A stretch of 64,000 bases of DNA from Methylocapsa sp. D3K7. GTDB taxonomy: Bacteria > Pseudomonadota > Alphaproteobacteria > Rhizobiales > Beijerinckiaceae. The translations under genes were made by a program, and so were the position numbers. Location of the stretch: the NCBI RefSeq assembly GCF_029855125.1, contig NZ_CP123229.1, forward strand, positions 682,001-746,000, written 5' to 3'. A model generated the notes under the pieces. It did not search any database. It was given only the letters and a program-made list of their open reading frames with translations, and had not been told where the DNA came from. Shown one piece after another: positions 25,415 to 34,446 of the stretch (its first letter is position 1; each line of letters opens with the position of its first letter).

Positions 25415-25993
25415 TCAGGCTCGGGACGATTCTGGGCCATCCAGTGCTATTTCCTCCTGTGGGGCAGACGGCGTGACGCACTTAAGCGTGCCCAACTTCA
25501 TCATCTCTGCACGCACACGCTCAAACGCTTTGGATGAGTCACTTGGAACGTCAAGTTTGTCTTCGTCTGGAGGGCCGCCCTCATGCAAAGGCAGGTTCTG
25601 TTGTTGCCCACAAGCGCCGAAAGAAATTTGCGTTTCTGGAGCTTCTTTGATGTCCTCGACGCTAAGGAATTCACGATTTCGCGCAAGAAGGCCCCAAACC
25701 TCATGTCCGCCGGCCGTGAGCCGAATGCCACCTGCTCGAACCAGAATTCTTCTTAATTCATCGTCGGTGAAACCGCTAAGATGATACCTTAAGCCGCAAA
25801 ATGTTAGATAGGGCCATTTGCGGTCCGTGAGCATGTCACGAGCCACGTCCTCCGCTGCAAACTCAAATTTACAATTATGGCGTGCTTTTCGATTGGCGAT
25901 GATGATTGCTGCCAAAGCAATGATCAGGCTGATGTTTAAGGACACGAGACTGGCGATTAATGCTTCACCTAATTGAGTCGAAAACCAGTTCAT
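25415..25993 (-). CDS. Hypothetical membrane-anchored protein
   Basis: 192 residues. One hydrophobic segment (about residues 11-34, LIASLVSLNISLIIALAAIIIA) is followed by a cytosolic-type region that includes FTDDELRRILVRAGGIRLTAGGHEVWGLLARNRE, which looks like a small winged-helix or helical module. No known family is recognised. It follows the 3' truncation point of the arylsulfatase on the opposite strand, so it may be part of the DNA that replaced the sulfatase end. Confidence 0.55.
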   Translation of the reverse strand: MNWFSTQLGEALIASLVSLNISLIIALAAIIIANRKARHNCKFEFAAEDVARDMLTDRKWPYLTFCGLRYHLSGFTDDELRRILVRAGGIRLTAGGHEVWGLLARNREFLSVEDIKEAPETQISFGACGQQQNLPLHEGGPPDEDKLDVPSDSSKAFERVRAEMMKLGTLKCVTPSAPQEEIALDGPESSRA

Positions 25994-26505
25994 CTGGTCT
26001 CTCCAATCGTCGAAATAAATTGAAAAAATAGATGCATGGTAGTTAAGACTTCATTGGTAATCGCGCGGTGACCCACGTCGCCTCTATCTCAACTATCTGG
26101 AGCCATCAAATTGACCGTCATCCTATCGCTTCAGACTCAGAACTTAGAACAAGTGCCGCAATGAAGGGGTCGCCTGAATTTGGCGGATTTTGACGTCCGT
26201 CGCGGAGGAACGCCTCGGAGCAGCGATGCTGATGATATTCGTATTTTGGCTTTCTCAAGTCCTTTATCGAATGGTTTCCAAAACTTCCCCGAAAACGGTT
26301 GGAAACCCTTTATTTGAAATTTTGGCAGGCCGCCAAAGAGGAAGAATTAGAAAATCCAATATCTCGAAAGCTCTTTCTTGCAGGATGTTACCGTATCCAG
26401 CGAAAGGGATGGCGTTACACGATCAATCGGCCAAGGTTTTTGTAAGTTTTCGAAGACGCGTTCGAATGAAACGCCATCGAACGATTGGAAACTGGTCGAA
26501 ATAGC
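25994..26505. other. No gene recognised
   Basis: About 510 bp. A plus-strand frame (26190-26504) starts with a hydrophobic stretch but does not resemble a known protein and runs into the transposase relic. The region is probably decayed. Confidence 0.4.
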
Positions 26506-26723
26506 CGGACTACGGGCTCATTCGCCATCGCGCGCATCGCGCGGCATGGGAGTAATGAGCAGTCGCAGAAGCGCCGCAAGATGATCGAATGTTGGGCTGG
26601 GGCAAACAACATGGCACAATGCGCAAGACCAAGCACCGCAGCGTTGCTCGTGTCGCCGGAGGATTTTTGCTGAAGCTCATCGCCTACAACCTGATCCGAA
26701 TCCCGAAATTGGTTGCCACCTAG
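26506..26723 (+). pseudogene. IS5-like transposase C-terminal relic
   Basis: The frame reads IARHGSNEQSQKRRKMIE, then after a frameshift near 26592 GWGKQHGTMRKTKHRSVARVAG and LLKLIAYNLIRIPKLVAT with a TAG at 26721-26723. This matches the C-terminus of an IS5-type transposase (E-x-x-x-GWGK, AYNLIRIPKLL). Only about 70 residues remain and no inverted repeats were found. Confidence 0.75.
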
Positions 26724-27067
26724 GCAAACTCCGTAAAGACCCCGACGAAGCCGCCCTGCTATGTCGAGCCGAACATCCAAATCACCCGCAAACGGCAAGG
26801 GCGGGAAGAAGCCGAATAGTCTTCACCAAAACAAACCCACCTGATACGAAATGGACGGTGGTCGAAAGTTGCAAAGAACTGTCGTTCAAATAGCTGTCGA
26901 AAGGGCGAGAAACATTTTTAATGTAGGCCGGCTTAACCAGACGCTTGCATCCTAGGCCGTGTGGACGGATTCAGGCATTCAGGATACGGTCGCGAGTGCG
27001 CTGATTTGGGATCCACTAATTTGTCAATGTGATCTTTCTTCGTCGAATGTCTGACTCTCGTTTCACG
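26724..27067. other. No gene recognised
   Basis: About 340 bp of non-coding sequence between the transposase relic and a small minus-strand gene. No repeat or hairpin was noted. Confidence 0.4.
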
Positions 27068-27286
27068 CTAATTGGGCGAACTGGGTTTTTCGGGAGTACT
27101 GGGCTTTTCTGCGACGCTGAGATATGCCGTCGCCGGCCAAGATAACGCTCTCGGCAGTTCCGTCGCAACAGTCTCAACAAATTGCGACGCTGGGACGGTG
27201 CTCCAGTTTGCTTTGATCGTGGGCGCTAGCTCAACACCAACACCAGCAAGATAAGCAATCACTAGAAGGGCGATAAGCACACGCAT
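27068..27286 (-). CDS. Small single-span membrane or secreted protein
   Basis: 72 residues. AGAGGA lies about nine bases before the ATG at 27286. The N-terminus MRVLIALLVIAYLAGVGVELAP is a signal anchor, followed by a soluble part (ALSWPATAYLSV) and a Pro/Ser/Lys-rich tail. Small proteins of this form are common in Hyphomicrobiales. Function unknown. Confidence 0.6.
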   Translation of the reverse strand: MRVLIALLVIAYLAGVGVELAPTIKANWSTVPASQFVETVATELPRALSWPATAYLSVAEKPSTPEKPSSPN

Positions 27287-27675
27287 CTAGTCATCCTCTG
27301 CATTGCATCCAAGACAAGCACGAATTAGACTTCTCCAATTGTGGGAAGATCGCCAATAACTGAGATCACGACGCCACTCCCTTGGACCGAAACGATACCA
27401 TATTATAAATGGCGGTCGAAGTGAAGGCAGAGCCAGGATCGGTTTCGGCTCCGGTGTTACTTTGTTTTAGGGCGCTTACGATCCGGTACTCCGATTTCTA
27501 TGCTCGGCCAGATTTATTCTGTATCGCCGCTTCAGTAGAGGCAGTGAGACTTGATCTACACAACATGAGTCGCTGAACCGTCCTGCGAACGGAAGGTCCG
27601 CTCAGGGTCGGGATTGACAAAACTCAGATTGAGCACCGCACTGGAGGGAGGGCGTGTGGTGCCTCCTGACGGAGA
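27287..27675. other. No gene recognised
   Basis: About 390 bp, upstream of the small membrane protein and downstream of the GcvR-like gene (both minus strand). No terminator or repeat was identified. Confidence 0.4.
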
Positions 27676-28212
27676 TCAATCTGCCTTCGCATTATCACTT
27701 TCGGTCAAAACGAGATCGACCATGACGTCATTGCCAATGCGCTCCAGCTCTGTACGCAGCTCATTGATGGTTAAGCCTGTGGGAAGAATGACGATGGCCT
27801 CTGCAGTAAACAAAGGCTCGCCGGTCATGCTGCGGGGACGTACTTCGGTGTGCAGTTCATCGATGCTGACGCGATGGCGTGCCAGAGCGCTCGATACCTC
27901 TCGAACGATGCCTGGGTGGTCCGCGCCGGTCAGGTTAAGATGCACTCGTTGACCGTGAGACCTCGGGGCCACGCTGTCATGGCGAACGGTCACGGCAATA
28001 CCGTGCTCAGCGAGAGCAGCCAATGATTTTTCAAAGCTCGCAACGGTGCGCTCTGACACATCGACGCGCAGAATTCCCGCAAATTCTCCGCCAAGACGCG
28101 CCATCGAGCTGTCGATCCAGTTGCCTGAATGATCGGCAATGACTTGCGCTAAAGTTTGTACCAACCCCGGTCGATCTTTCGAAATGATCGTCAGAACCAT
28201 TTCGACAGGCAT
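27676..28212 (-). CDS. GcvR-like tandem ACT-domain protein
   Basis: 178 residues from the ATG at 28212, six bases after AGGAG on the minus strand. Two ACT domains are visible: MVLTIISKDRPGLVQTLAQVIADHSGNWIDSSMARLGGEFAGILRV at the N-terminus and VHLNLTGADHPGIVREVSSALARHRVSIDELHTEV in the second half. The family includes GcvR, which modulates the glycine-cleavage regulator GcvA in enterobacteria. In alphaproteobacteria the partner is unknown and no gcv gene is nearby, so ligand and role are inference. The gene looks intact amid decayed neighbours. Confidence 0.85.
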   Translation of the reverse strand: MPVEMVLTIISKDRPGLVQTLAQVIADHSGNWIDSSMARLGGEFAGILRVDVSERTVASFEKSLAALAEHGIAVTVRHDSVAPRSHGQRVHLNLTGADHPGIVREVSSALARHRVSIDELHTEVRPRSMTGEPLFTAEAIVILPTGLTINELRTELERIGNDVMVDLVLTESDNAKAD

Positions 28213-28516
28213 AACCAACTCCTACTGTAATTAGCTAATCTCAACTTCGATACCGCAAAGCTTACACCGGTTTTGGTCACGTTCAACACCGTCCGGATGG
28301 AGCTTCCATCGGGGCCAAATCCGGTTCCTACATTGCAGCGTAGACGCTCGCCGTCAAATATCGCGAGCAATTCGGCGAGACCCCGCGGATACACTGCGCC
28401 GCTCAGAGGTTGCCCAATCCAGGAGGTGACGTCCGTTCGGAGTCCTGGCTGTGCAAAACCGCGCGGGCCGAATTGATTTTCGCGTTATGATTCCCACTTG
28501 ATTTGTAGGGGCTCAG
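28213..28516. other. No gene recognised
   Basis: About 300 bp upstream of the ACT protein and the IS1182 relic. A 67-codon minus frame has no support. Confidence 0.35.
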
Positions 28517-29011
28517 ATGAAACGTTTTGTTGAGGGCATAGATCGCGTGCAGACTACACTTTTTGCTGAATGCCTGGAAGATTGGATTTGCGAGGATAAT
28601 CCGATTCGCGTCATCGACGTCTTTGTTGAGGAGCTCGATTGAAGTTTTGCGGAGTTGCCCCGGAGGCGACCGGCCGGACCTCGCACCATCTGTCGGTGCT
28701 GCTCAAGCTACACTTATGGTTATCTCAATCGGGTTCAGTCAAGCCGCCGGCTTGATAATGGTCCCGCGATTCGTAAGGTTTGCGGCCAGCTGCCCGCTCA
28801 AATCTCAAGCACAACAGGACCCGAGCGGCGCATTACGCGATGGGAGTACGAACATGTGCTGAAGCCGTGCAACAACGTCTCGATAAGAAACACCAGGCTA
28901 TGCGCCTACGCCTACGCCTGGAGGCGGCTGAGCATCCTTTCGGCACGCTTAAGATGCGGATGGATGCGACGCATTTTCTTATGGCATCTCGCTGGTCGCG
29001 AACTAGTCCAG
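28517..29011 (+). pseudogene. IS1182-family transposase relic with internal deletions
   Basis: From ATG 28517 the frame reads MKRFVEGIDRVQTTLFAECL and DNPIRVIDVFVEELD, the IS1182 N-terminus. Then EATGRTSHHLSVLLKL and, in another frame, YTYGYLNRVQSSRRL, a jump to AIRKVCGQLPAQ, another jump to TTGPERRITRWEYEHVL, and finally AVQQRLDKKHQAMRLR and HPFGTLKMRMDATHFLM, which contains the last catalytic region. The order matches a full transposase from which two internal blocks and the C-terminus have been lost, with several frameshifts. Confidence 0.8.
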
Positions 29012-29235
29012 CGATGACACGTTGCTTTATGTAGTCACGCCTCTGCGTCAGAACTGACACTCACGGTAGAGCTGCGTCTTGATGAAGGAAAGAGAAGCGT
29101 CTTTCGACACAGGACCGGTTGGGGAACGAAATCCGACGGGTCTGCTTCCATTCATGCTGTCACCGCCTTGCCAGGCGAGCGGAATGGAGGCAGGATGAGC
29201 TGACGCCGACGGCTTTCTGGGGATTGTCGGATCAA

Positions 29236-30183
29236 ATGCGTTTTGTCAGCAAAAGTGATAGCGCACTTACTCAGAGTCTCCCGATTTCAATCGCGAGGCC
29301 CGCCGACTACGTGGCGCTCCTCAAACCCCGCGTCATGTCGCTCGTGATCTTTACGGCATTCACCGGCGTTTTGGTCGCGCCTTTGCCCGTCAATCCGGTG
29401 ATCGCATTTGCCTCGCTGCTCGCCATCGCGGCCGGAGCGGGCGCCTCGGGCGCCCTCAATATGTGGTACGATGCCGACATTGATGCACTCATGCGGCGGA
29501 CGCAAAATCGTCCGATCCCCGCAGGCAGAATGAGAAAAGAGGACGCGCTGGGCTTTGGCTTGGTGCTTGCCGTTCTCTCGGTCATGATCTTGGCAATCGT
29601 GACCAATTGGCTCGCCGCTGCGCTGCTGTGCTTCACAATCTTTTTTTATGTTGCCATCTACACGATGTGGCTCAAGCGCTTGACCCCGCTCAACATCGTG
29701 ATCGGAGGTGCCGCGGGAGCCCTTCCTCCTGTTGTCGGCTACGCTGCTACCACCGGCGAAATAAGCCTCGCGAGCATCGCCCTTTTCACCATTATTTTTG
29801 TCTGGACTCCACCGCATTTCTGGTCGCTCGCGCTGGTGAAGGCCGACGAATACCACCGCGCTGGGGTTCCGATGCTCCCGAACGTGAAAGGAGCTGATCG
29901 CACCCGCCGCGATATTCTCGTATATACACTCCTTCTCGCTCCGCTCGGGCTTGCACCATGGCTCGTCGGCTTTGCCTCGTTGGCCTATGGCATCTTTGCT
30001 GCCGCTCTTGGCGCGCTCATGCTGATGTTTTCGTCGCGGGTCTATTATCACCGGACGGGTTCCAAGGCAGACCGATGTGCGAAGCAGATGTTTGGCTTTT
30101 CGATCCTCTATCTTTTCCTGCTCTTCGCCGAAATCGCCGGCGAGAGGCTAACGGAAATTTCGCCTCTGAACATGTCCTGGTGA
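29236..30183 (+). CDS. ctaB: Protohaem IX farnesyltransferase (haem O synthase)
   Basis: 315 residues from ATG 29236 (the frame is open further upstream but without similarity). A UbiA-type polytopic membrane protein with about eight or nine transmembrane helices. The first Asp-rich prenyl-diphosphate motif is [21 protein letters not shown]; the second conserved region is [24 protein letters not shown]. It farnesylates haem B to haem O in the cytoplasmic membrane, the step before haem A. It sits about 130 bp upstream of the oxidase operon in the same direction, consistent with supplying that oxidase. Confidence 0.96.
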   Translation: MRFVSKSDSALTQSLPISIARPADYVALLKPRVMSLVIFTAFTGVLVAPLPVNPVIAFASLLAIAAGAGASGALNMWYDADIDALMRRTQNRPIPAGRMRKEDALGFGLVLAVLSVMILAIVTNWLAAALLCFTIFFYVAIYTMWLKRLTPLNIVIGGAAGALPPVVGYAATTGEISLASIALFTIIFVWTPPHFWSLALVKADEYHRAGVPMLPNVKGADRTRRDILVYTLLLAPLGLAPWLVGFASLAYGIFAAALGALMLMFSSRVYYHRTGSKADRCAKQMFGFSILYLFLLFAEIAGERLTEISPLNMSW

Positions 30184-30314
30184 TGCCTCGAAAACGAACA
30201 GCGAATTGAAATTCAACTCTCGTCGCTCATTTATAGCAACACACTCTGCACCGGAAAGCTGGTTCGCCACGGAAGTTCAAATAGGCACCTTTTAGAGGCA
30301 AGGATGAATAAGGG

Positions 30315-31139
30315 ATGGCTATAGCCCTAGCGCTCGTCCTGGTTTTGATCGTGCTCGGCTCCGTTTTGTTTCACTTGCTGAGCCCGTGGTGGTTGACGCC
30401 GATCGCCTCAAACTGGGGTTACATCGATGGAACGATTACCCTCACGTTTTGGATTACGGGGCTTGGTTACATCGCCATCATTTTGTTTATGGCTTATTGT
30501 GTGTTCCGCTTCCGGCATCAGGAGGGGAGACGGGCTGCGTATCAGCCGGAGAACAACAAGCTCGAGTGGTCGCTCGCCATAGGGACGACGGTGGCTGTCG
30601 CGGCTCTGCTGGGACCGGGGTTGTTTGTATGGTACCAATTCGTCACCGTTCCGGACGGGGCGGCAGAGATCGAGGTCGTTGGTCAGCAATGGCAGTGGAG
30701 TTTCCGCCTGCCGGGAAAGGACGGCCGCCTCGGTACGACTGATCCGCAATACGTCAGTTCCGACAATCCCTTGGGTTTGAACCCGAACGATCCCAACGGG
30801 CAGGATAATATCGTCATTGTCGCCGATGACCTGCACCTGCCGCTTGGCAAACCAATCAAGGTCCTGCTCCGCTCCATAGACGTCGTGCATGATTTTTATG
30901 TGCCAGAGTTCCGCGCCAAGATGGATTTGATGCCAGGTCTTGTCACTTACTTCTGGTTCACACCGATCAGGACCGGGACTTTCGAGGTTCTCTGCTCGGC
31001 ATTCTGCGGCGTTGGTCACCCGGAAATGCGGGGCAGTGTCGTGGTTGAGAAGGAAAGCGATTATCAGGCGTGGCTGCAAAAACAGAAGACCTTCGCGCAG
31101 TTATCGGCGCACGCCAAAAAAGTAAATCTGACGCATTAA
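30315..31139 (+). CDS. coxM: Cytochrome c oxidase subunit II (CuA subunit)
   Basis: 274 residues. Two N-terminal transmembrane helices are followed by a periplasmic cupredoxin domain. The CuA site is complete: His in VVHDFYVPEF, then CSAFCGVGHPEM with both Cys, the His and the Met. The aromatic QQWQWSF electron-entry patch is present. There is no fused cytochrome c domain. The order subunit II-I-III-III resembles the coxMNOP set named in Bradyrhizobium, and the symbol is used in that sense. The next gene starts about 45 bp downstream. Confidence 0.93.
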   Translation: MAIALALVLVLIVLGSVLFHLLSPWWLTPIASNWGYIDGTITLTFWITGLGYIAIILFMAYCVFRFRHQEGRRAAYQPENNKLEWSLAIGTTVAVAALLGPGLFVWYQFVTVPDGAAEIEVVGQQWQWSFRLPGKDGRLGTTDPQYVSSDNPLGLNPNDPNGQDNIVIVADDLHLPLGKPIKVLLRSIDVVHDFYVPEFRAKMDLMPGLVTYFWFTPIRTGTFEVLCSAFCGVGHPEMRGSVVVEKESDYQAWLQKQKTFAQLSAHAKKVNLTH

Positions 31140-31182
31140 TTTGCCGTTGAAGAGCCGGAGGAACGAACGAGGAGAACATTTG

Positions 31183-32937
31183 ATGGTCGACATTGGCGTA
31201 GCCGAAGCCGTCCCGCCTGCCGAAGTCGAGGACGTAGAACTTTACCATGCGAAGAGCTGGGTAACGAAGTACGTCTTTTGCCAGGATGCCAAAGTCATCG
31301 CCATTCAGTACTCGATCACGGCCATCGGCATTGGACTGGTGGCTCTGGTGCTGTCGTGGTTGATCCGGCTGCAGCTGGCATTCCCGGGCAGCTTTTCCAT
31401 CATCACACCAAGCAACTATTACCAATTTATCACCATGCACGGCATGATCATGGTGATCTACCTGCTCACCGCGTTGTTCTTGGGAGGCTTCGGCAATTAT
31501 CTCATCCCGCTGATGGTGGGCGCGCGGGACATGGTTTTCCCCTATGTGAACATGCTGAGCTTCTGGGTCTATTTTCTCGCGGTGCTGGTCCTGGTGGCAA
31601 GCTTCTTCGCACCAGGCGGACCTACGGGCGCCGGCTGGACCCTATATCCGCCCCAGGCCATCCTCGCGGGTACCCCCGGCCAGGACTGGGGCATCATTCT
31701 GATGCTGGCTTCCCTGATCTTGTTCATCATCGGCTTCACCATGGGCGGCTTGAACTATGTGGTGACGGTGCTTCAAGGACGCACACGGGGAATGACGATG
31801 ATGCGCTTGCCCCTGACGGTATGGGGCATTTTCACAGCGACAATCCTCGCGCTGCTGGCCTTCCCCGCCTTGTTCGTCGCCTCCGTCATGATGCTGTTGG
31901 ACAGGGTTTTGGGGACCAGTTTCTTCATGCCGGCCATCGTCCAGGCGGGGGAGCATCTGAAATATGGCGGAGGGAGTCCGATCTTGTTCCAGCACTTATT
32001 CTGGTTCTTCGGTCATCCTGAGGTCTACATCGTCGCGCTGCCTGCCTTCGGCATTGTCTCCGACCTGATCAGCACCCACGCGAGAAAGAACATCTTTGGC
32101 TATCGCATGATGGTGTGGGCGATCGTTGCAATCGCTGTCCTCAGCTTCATTGTATGGGGGCATCACATGTACATCAGCGGCATGAACCCGCCTTTCGGAT
32201 TTTTCTTCGCCACATCGACTCTTATCATTGCCGTCCCAACTGCTATCAAGGTCTACAACTGGGTGCTGACCCTGTGGCGTGCTGACATCCACCTCACGGT
32301 CCCGATGTTATTCGCCCTCGGATTCATTGTTACGTTTGTTAATGGGGGTATCACGGGCTTGTTCCTTGGCAATGTGGTGGTGGATGTTCCACTTTCAGCC
32401 ACTATGTTTGTCGTTGCCCACTTTCATATGGTGATGGGGATAGCGCCCATTCTCGTCGTGTTCGGGGGGATTTACCATTGGTACCCCAAGATCACTGGCC
32501 GCATGTGGAACGAGACGCTGGGCCAAGTTCACTTCTGGATCACGTTCCTCGGGGCCTATCTGATTTATTTCCCCATGCACTACCTTGGGTTTGTCGGCGT
32601 GCCACGACGGTACTACGAGCTGGGCGAGACGGCCTTTGTTCCGCCATCGGCCGCAACGTTGAACGTCTTTATCACCGCCGCGGCGCTGATCGTCGGTGCC
32701 GCCCAGGCGGTGTTCTTTTTCAATCTGATTTGGAGCCTGTTTAAAGGCAAACCTGCCGGTGGTAATCCTTGGAGAGCCACTACGCTGGAGTGGCAGACGC
32801 CGCAAACGCCGCCCGGGCATGGCAACTGGGGCAAGGAGTTACCCATAGTCTACCGCTGGGCATATGATTACAGCGTGCCAGGCGCCAAGCAGGACTTTCT
32901 GCCCCAAAACCAGCCCCCATCCAATCAACCGGCTTAG
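31183..32937 (+). CDS. coxN: Cytochrome c oxidase subunit I
   Basis: 584 residues from ATG 31183, preceded by GAGGAG; an in-frame TTG at 31141 is less likely. Twelve or more transmembrane helices. Haem and CuB ligands are visible: TMHGMIM, FGHPEVYIVALPAFG (His and the cross-linked Tyr), HHMYISG and VAHFHMVMG. Proton-channel residues fit the A1 type: Asp in GARDMVFPYVN, Glu in HPEVY and Lys in PTAIKVYNW. It is the catalytic core of an aa3-type terminal oxidase. The C-terminus ends in a Pro/Gln-rich tail. Confidence 0.96.
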   Translation: MVDIGVAEAVPPAEVEDVELYHAKSWVTKYVFCQDAKVIAIQYSITAIGIGLVALVLSWLIRLQLAFPGSFSIITPSNYYQFITMHGMIMVIYLLTALFLGGFGNYLIPLMVGARDMVFPYVNMLSFWVYFLAVLVLVASFFAPGGPTGAGWTLYPPQAILAGTPGQDWGIILMLASLILFIIGFTMGGLNYVVTVLQGRTRGMTMMRLPLTVWGIFTATILALLAFPALFVASVMMLLDRVLGTSFFMPAIVQAGEHLKYGGGSPILFQHLFWFFGHPEVYIVALPAFGIVSDLISTHARKNIFGYRMMVWAIVAIAVLSFIVWGHHMYISGMNPPFGFFFATSTLIIAVPTAIKVYNWVLTLWRADIHLTVPMLFALGFIVTFVNGGITGLFLGNVVVDVPLSATMFVVAHFHMVMGIAPILVVFGGIYHWYPKITGRMWNETLGQVHFWITFLGAYLIYFPMHYLGFVGVPRRYYELGETAFVPPSAATLNVFITAAALIVGAAQAVFFFNLIWSLFKGKPAGGNPWRATTLEWQTPQTPPGHGNWGKELPIVYRWAYDYSVPGAKQDFLPQNQPPSNQPA

Positions 32938-32948
32938 GTAGCCCCGCC

Positions 32949-33656
32949 ATGAATATCATGTTCTTATTCTTGTCTGTCTTAGCGCTCATCGTCGCATGGT
33001 GGTTGTCGCAGCAAAGGATAAGCGCAAAGCCCTGGTTGGAGACAGGCCCCATCGGCGACACAGGAGTGCCGTCTGTCCCCACCTCGAAGATTGGATTGGG
33101 GGTGTTTCTCGCTGTCGTTGGTTCCCTTTTCGCGCTCTTGATGAGTGCCTACTCCATGCGAACGGAAATGGGAGAGTGGAGGCCCGCGCCCGTGCCGAAG
33201 CTGTTATGGCTCAACACCGGCGCGCTGATCTTGAGCAGTGGTGCGCTGCAATGGGCGCAGACTGCCGCGTATTGGGGAAAAAAGGACGCCATAAGAACTG
33301 ACCTGCTCGCGGGGGCCGGTTTCGCCCTCGCTTTCTTGGTTGGGCAGCTTGTGGCATGGCGACAACTCGACGCCGCGGGCTACTATTTGACGGGGAACCC
33401 TGCCGCCGCCTTCTTTTATCTTATCACCGGCGTGCACGGGCTGCATGTATTGGGTGGCCTCGTGGCCTTGGGTAGAACCATGGATAAGGCGTGGCGCCGT
33501 ATTGCGATGGGCGAGCTGCGCTTGAGCATCGAGCTATGCACGCTTTACTGGCATTTTCTGCTTCTGGTCTGGGTCGTTTTTTTCGGCCTGCTGTTGATGA
33601 CCGATCCGATCGAATCGGACGGCGGTCTCGTTTCTTTGATTTGTCGCATTTTGTGA
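32949..33656 (+). CDS. coxO: Haem-copper oxidase subunit III (first copy)
   Basis: 235 residues, 11 bp after subunit I. Transmembrane helices around residues 3-19, 50-68, 86-105, 119-137 and 200-218. Family residues AAFFYLITGVHGLHVLGGLVAL and LYWHFLLLVWVVFFGLL are clear. A subunit III-like assembly or stability component of the oxidase. Two different subunit III genes in a row are characteristic of coxMNOP-type clusters. Confidence 0.9.
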   Translation: MNIMFLFLSVLALIVAWWLSQQRISAKPWLETGPIGDTGVPSVPTSKIGLGVFLAVVGSLFALLMSAYSMRTEMGEWRPAPVPKLLWLNTGALILSSGALQWAQTAAYWGKKDAIRTDLLAGAGFALAFLVGQLVAWRQLDAAGYYLTGNPAAAFFYLITGVHGLHVLGGLVALGRTMDKAWRRIAMGELRLSIELCTLYWHFLLLVWVVFFGLLLMTDPIESDGGLVSLICRIL

Positions 33657-33666
33657 GGGTGAGCTT

Positions 33667-34437
33667 GTGTCCGCCTTGCCAGAAAAAGTTGCACTGAAGA
33701 CTTCGGGGAAAAAAATGACGGAGTCTGCACTTCCGAACACGTTAGAAGCCCGCGCACACCAGGGAGGCTGGCAGGGCTTCGCTGCCGACTGGTCCTCGGA
33801 CCAGCGAGCGTTCAAGAGTGCCACCTGGGGAAAGGCCATGATCTGGATCTTTCTCCTGAGCGACACCTTTATTTTTAGCTGTTTTCTGCTTTCGTATATG
33901 ACGGTGCGGATGTCGACGACCGTGCCTTGGCCAAATCCCAGCGAAGTCTTCGCTTTGACGATTGCGGGTAGAAAAATCCCCCTGATCCTGATTGCCATCA
34001 TGACCTTCATCTTGATCAGCAGCAGCGGGACGATGGCCATGGCCGTCAACTTCGGCTACCGCCGCGATCGCGTTAAAGCCGCGGCCTTGATGCTGGCGAC
34101 CGCAGCGTTTGGCGCCTCCTTCGTCGGGATGCAGGCCTTCGAGTGGACCAAGCTGATTATGGAAGGGGTGCGGCCTTGGGGCAACCCGTGGGGCGCGGCC
34201 CAGTTTGGCTCGTGCTTTTTTTTGATCACGGGCTTCCACGGCACCCACGTGACGATTGGCGTGATTTTCCTGCTCATCATTGCGCGAAAGGTTTGGCGGG
34301 GGGATTTCGATAGCGGAAGGCGAGGTTTTTTCACCAGCAGGAAGGGACGTTACGAGATCGTCGAAACCATGGGTCTCTACTGGCATTTCGTCGATCTTGT
34401 GTGGGTGTTTATATTTGCACTTTTCTATCTTTGGTAG
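33667..34437 (+). CDS. coxP: Haem-copper oxidase subunit III (second copy)
   Basis: 256 residues from a GTG, 10 bp after the previous gene. Similar family (SCFFLITGFHGTHVTIGVIFLL, GLYWHFVDLVWVFIFALFYLW) but a longer N-terminal extension of about 55 residues precedes the first helix (WGKAMIWIFLLSDTFIFSCFLLSY). An alternative start at residue 17 (MTESALP) is possible. It is clearly paralogous to coxO rather than a duplicate, because identity is low. Confidence 0.9.
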   Translation: MSALPEKVALKTSGKKMTESALPNTLEARAHQGGWQGFAADWSSDQRAFKSATWGKAMIWIFLLSDTFIFSCFLLSYMTVRMSTTVPWPNPSEVFALTIAGRKIPLILIAIMTFILISSSGTMAMAVNFGYRRDRVKAAALMLATAAFGASFVGMQAFEWTKLIMEGVRPWGNPWGAAQFGSCFFLITGFHGTHVTIGVIFLLIIARKVWRGDFDSGRRGFFTSRKGRYEIVETMGLYWHFVDLVWVFIFALFYLW

Positions 34438-34446
34438 GGAAGAAAC

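Noticed and set aside
29287..30051. 254-codon minus-strand frame over ctaB
   Set aside because: Antisense of a clear UbiA-family gene. Highly charged composition typical of the complement of membrane helices.
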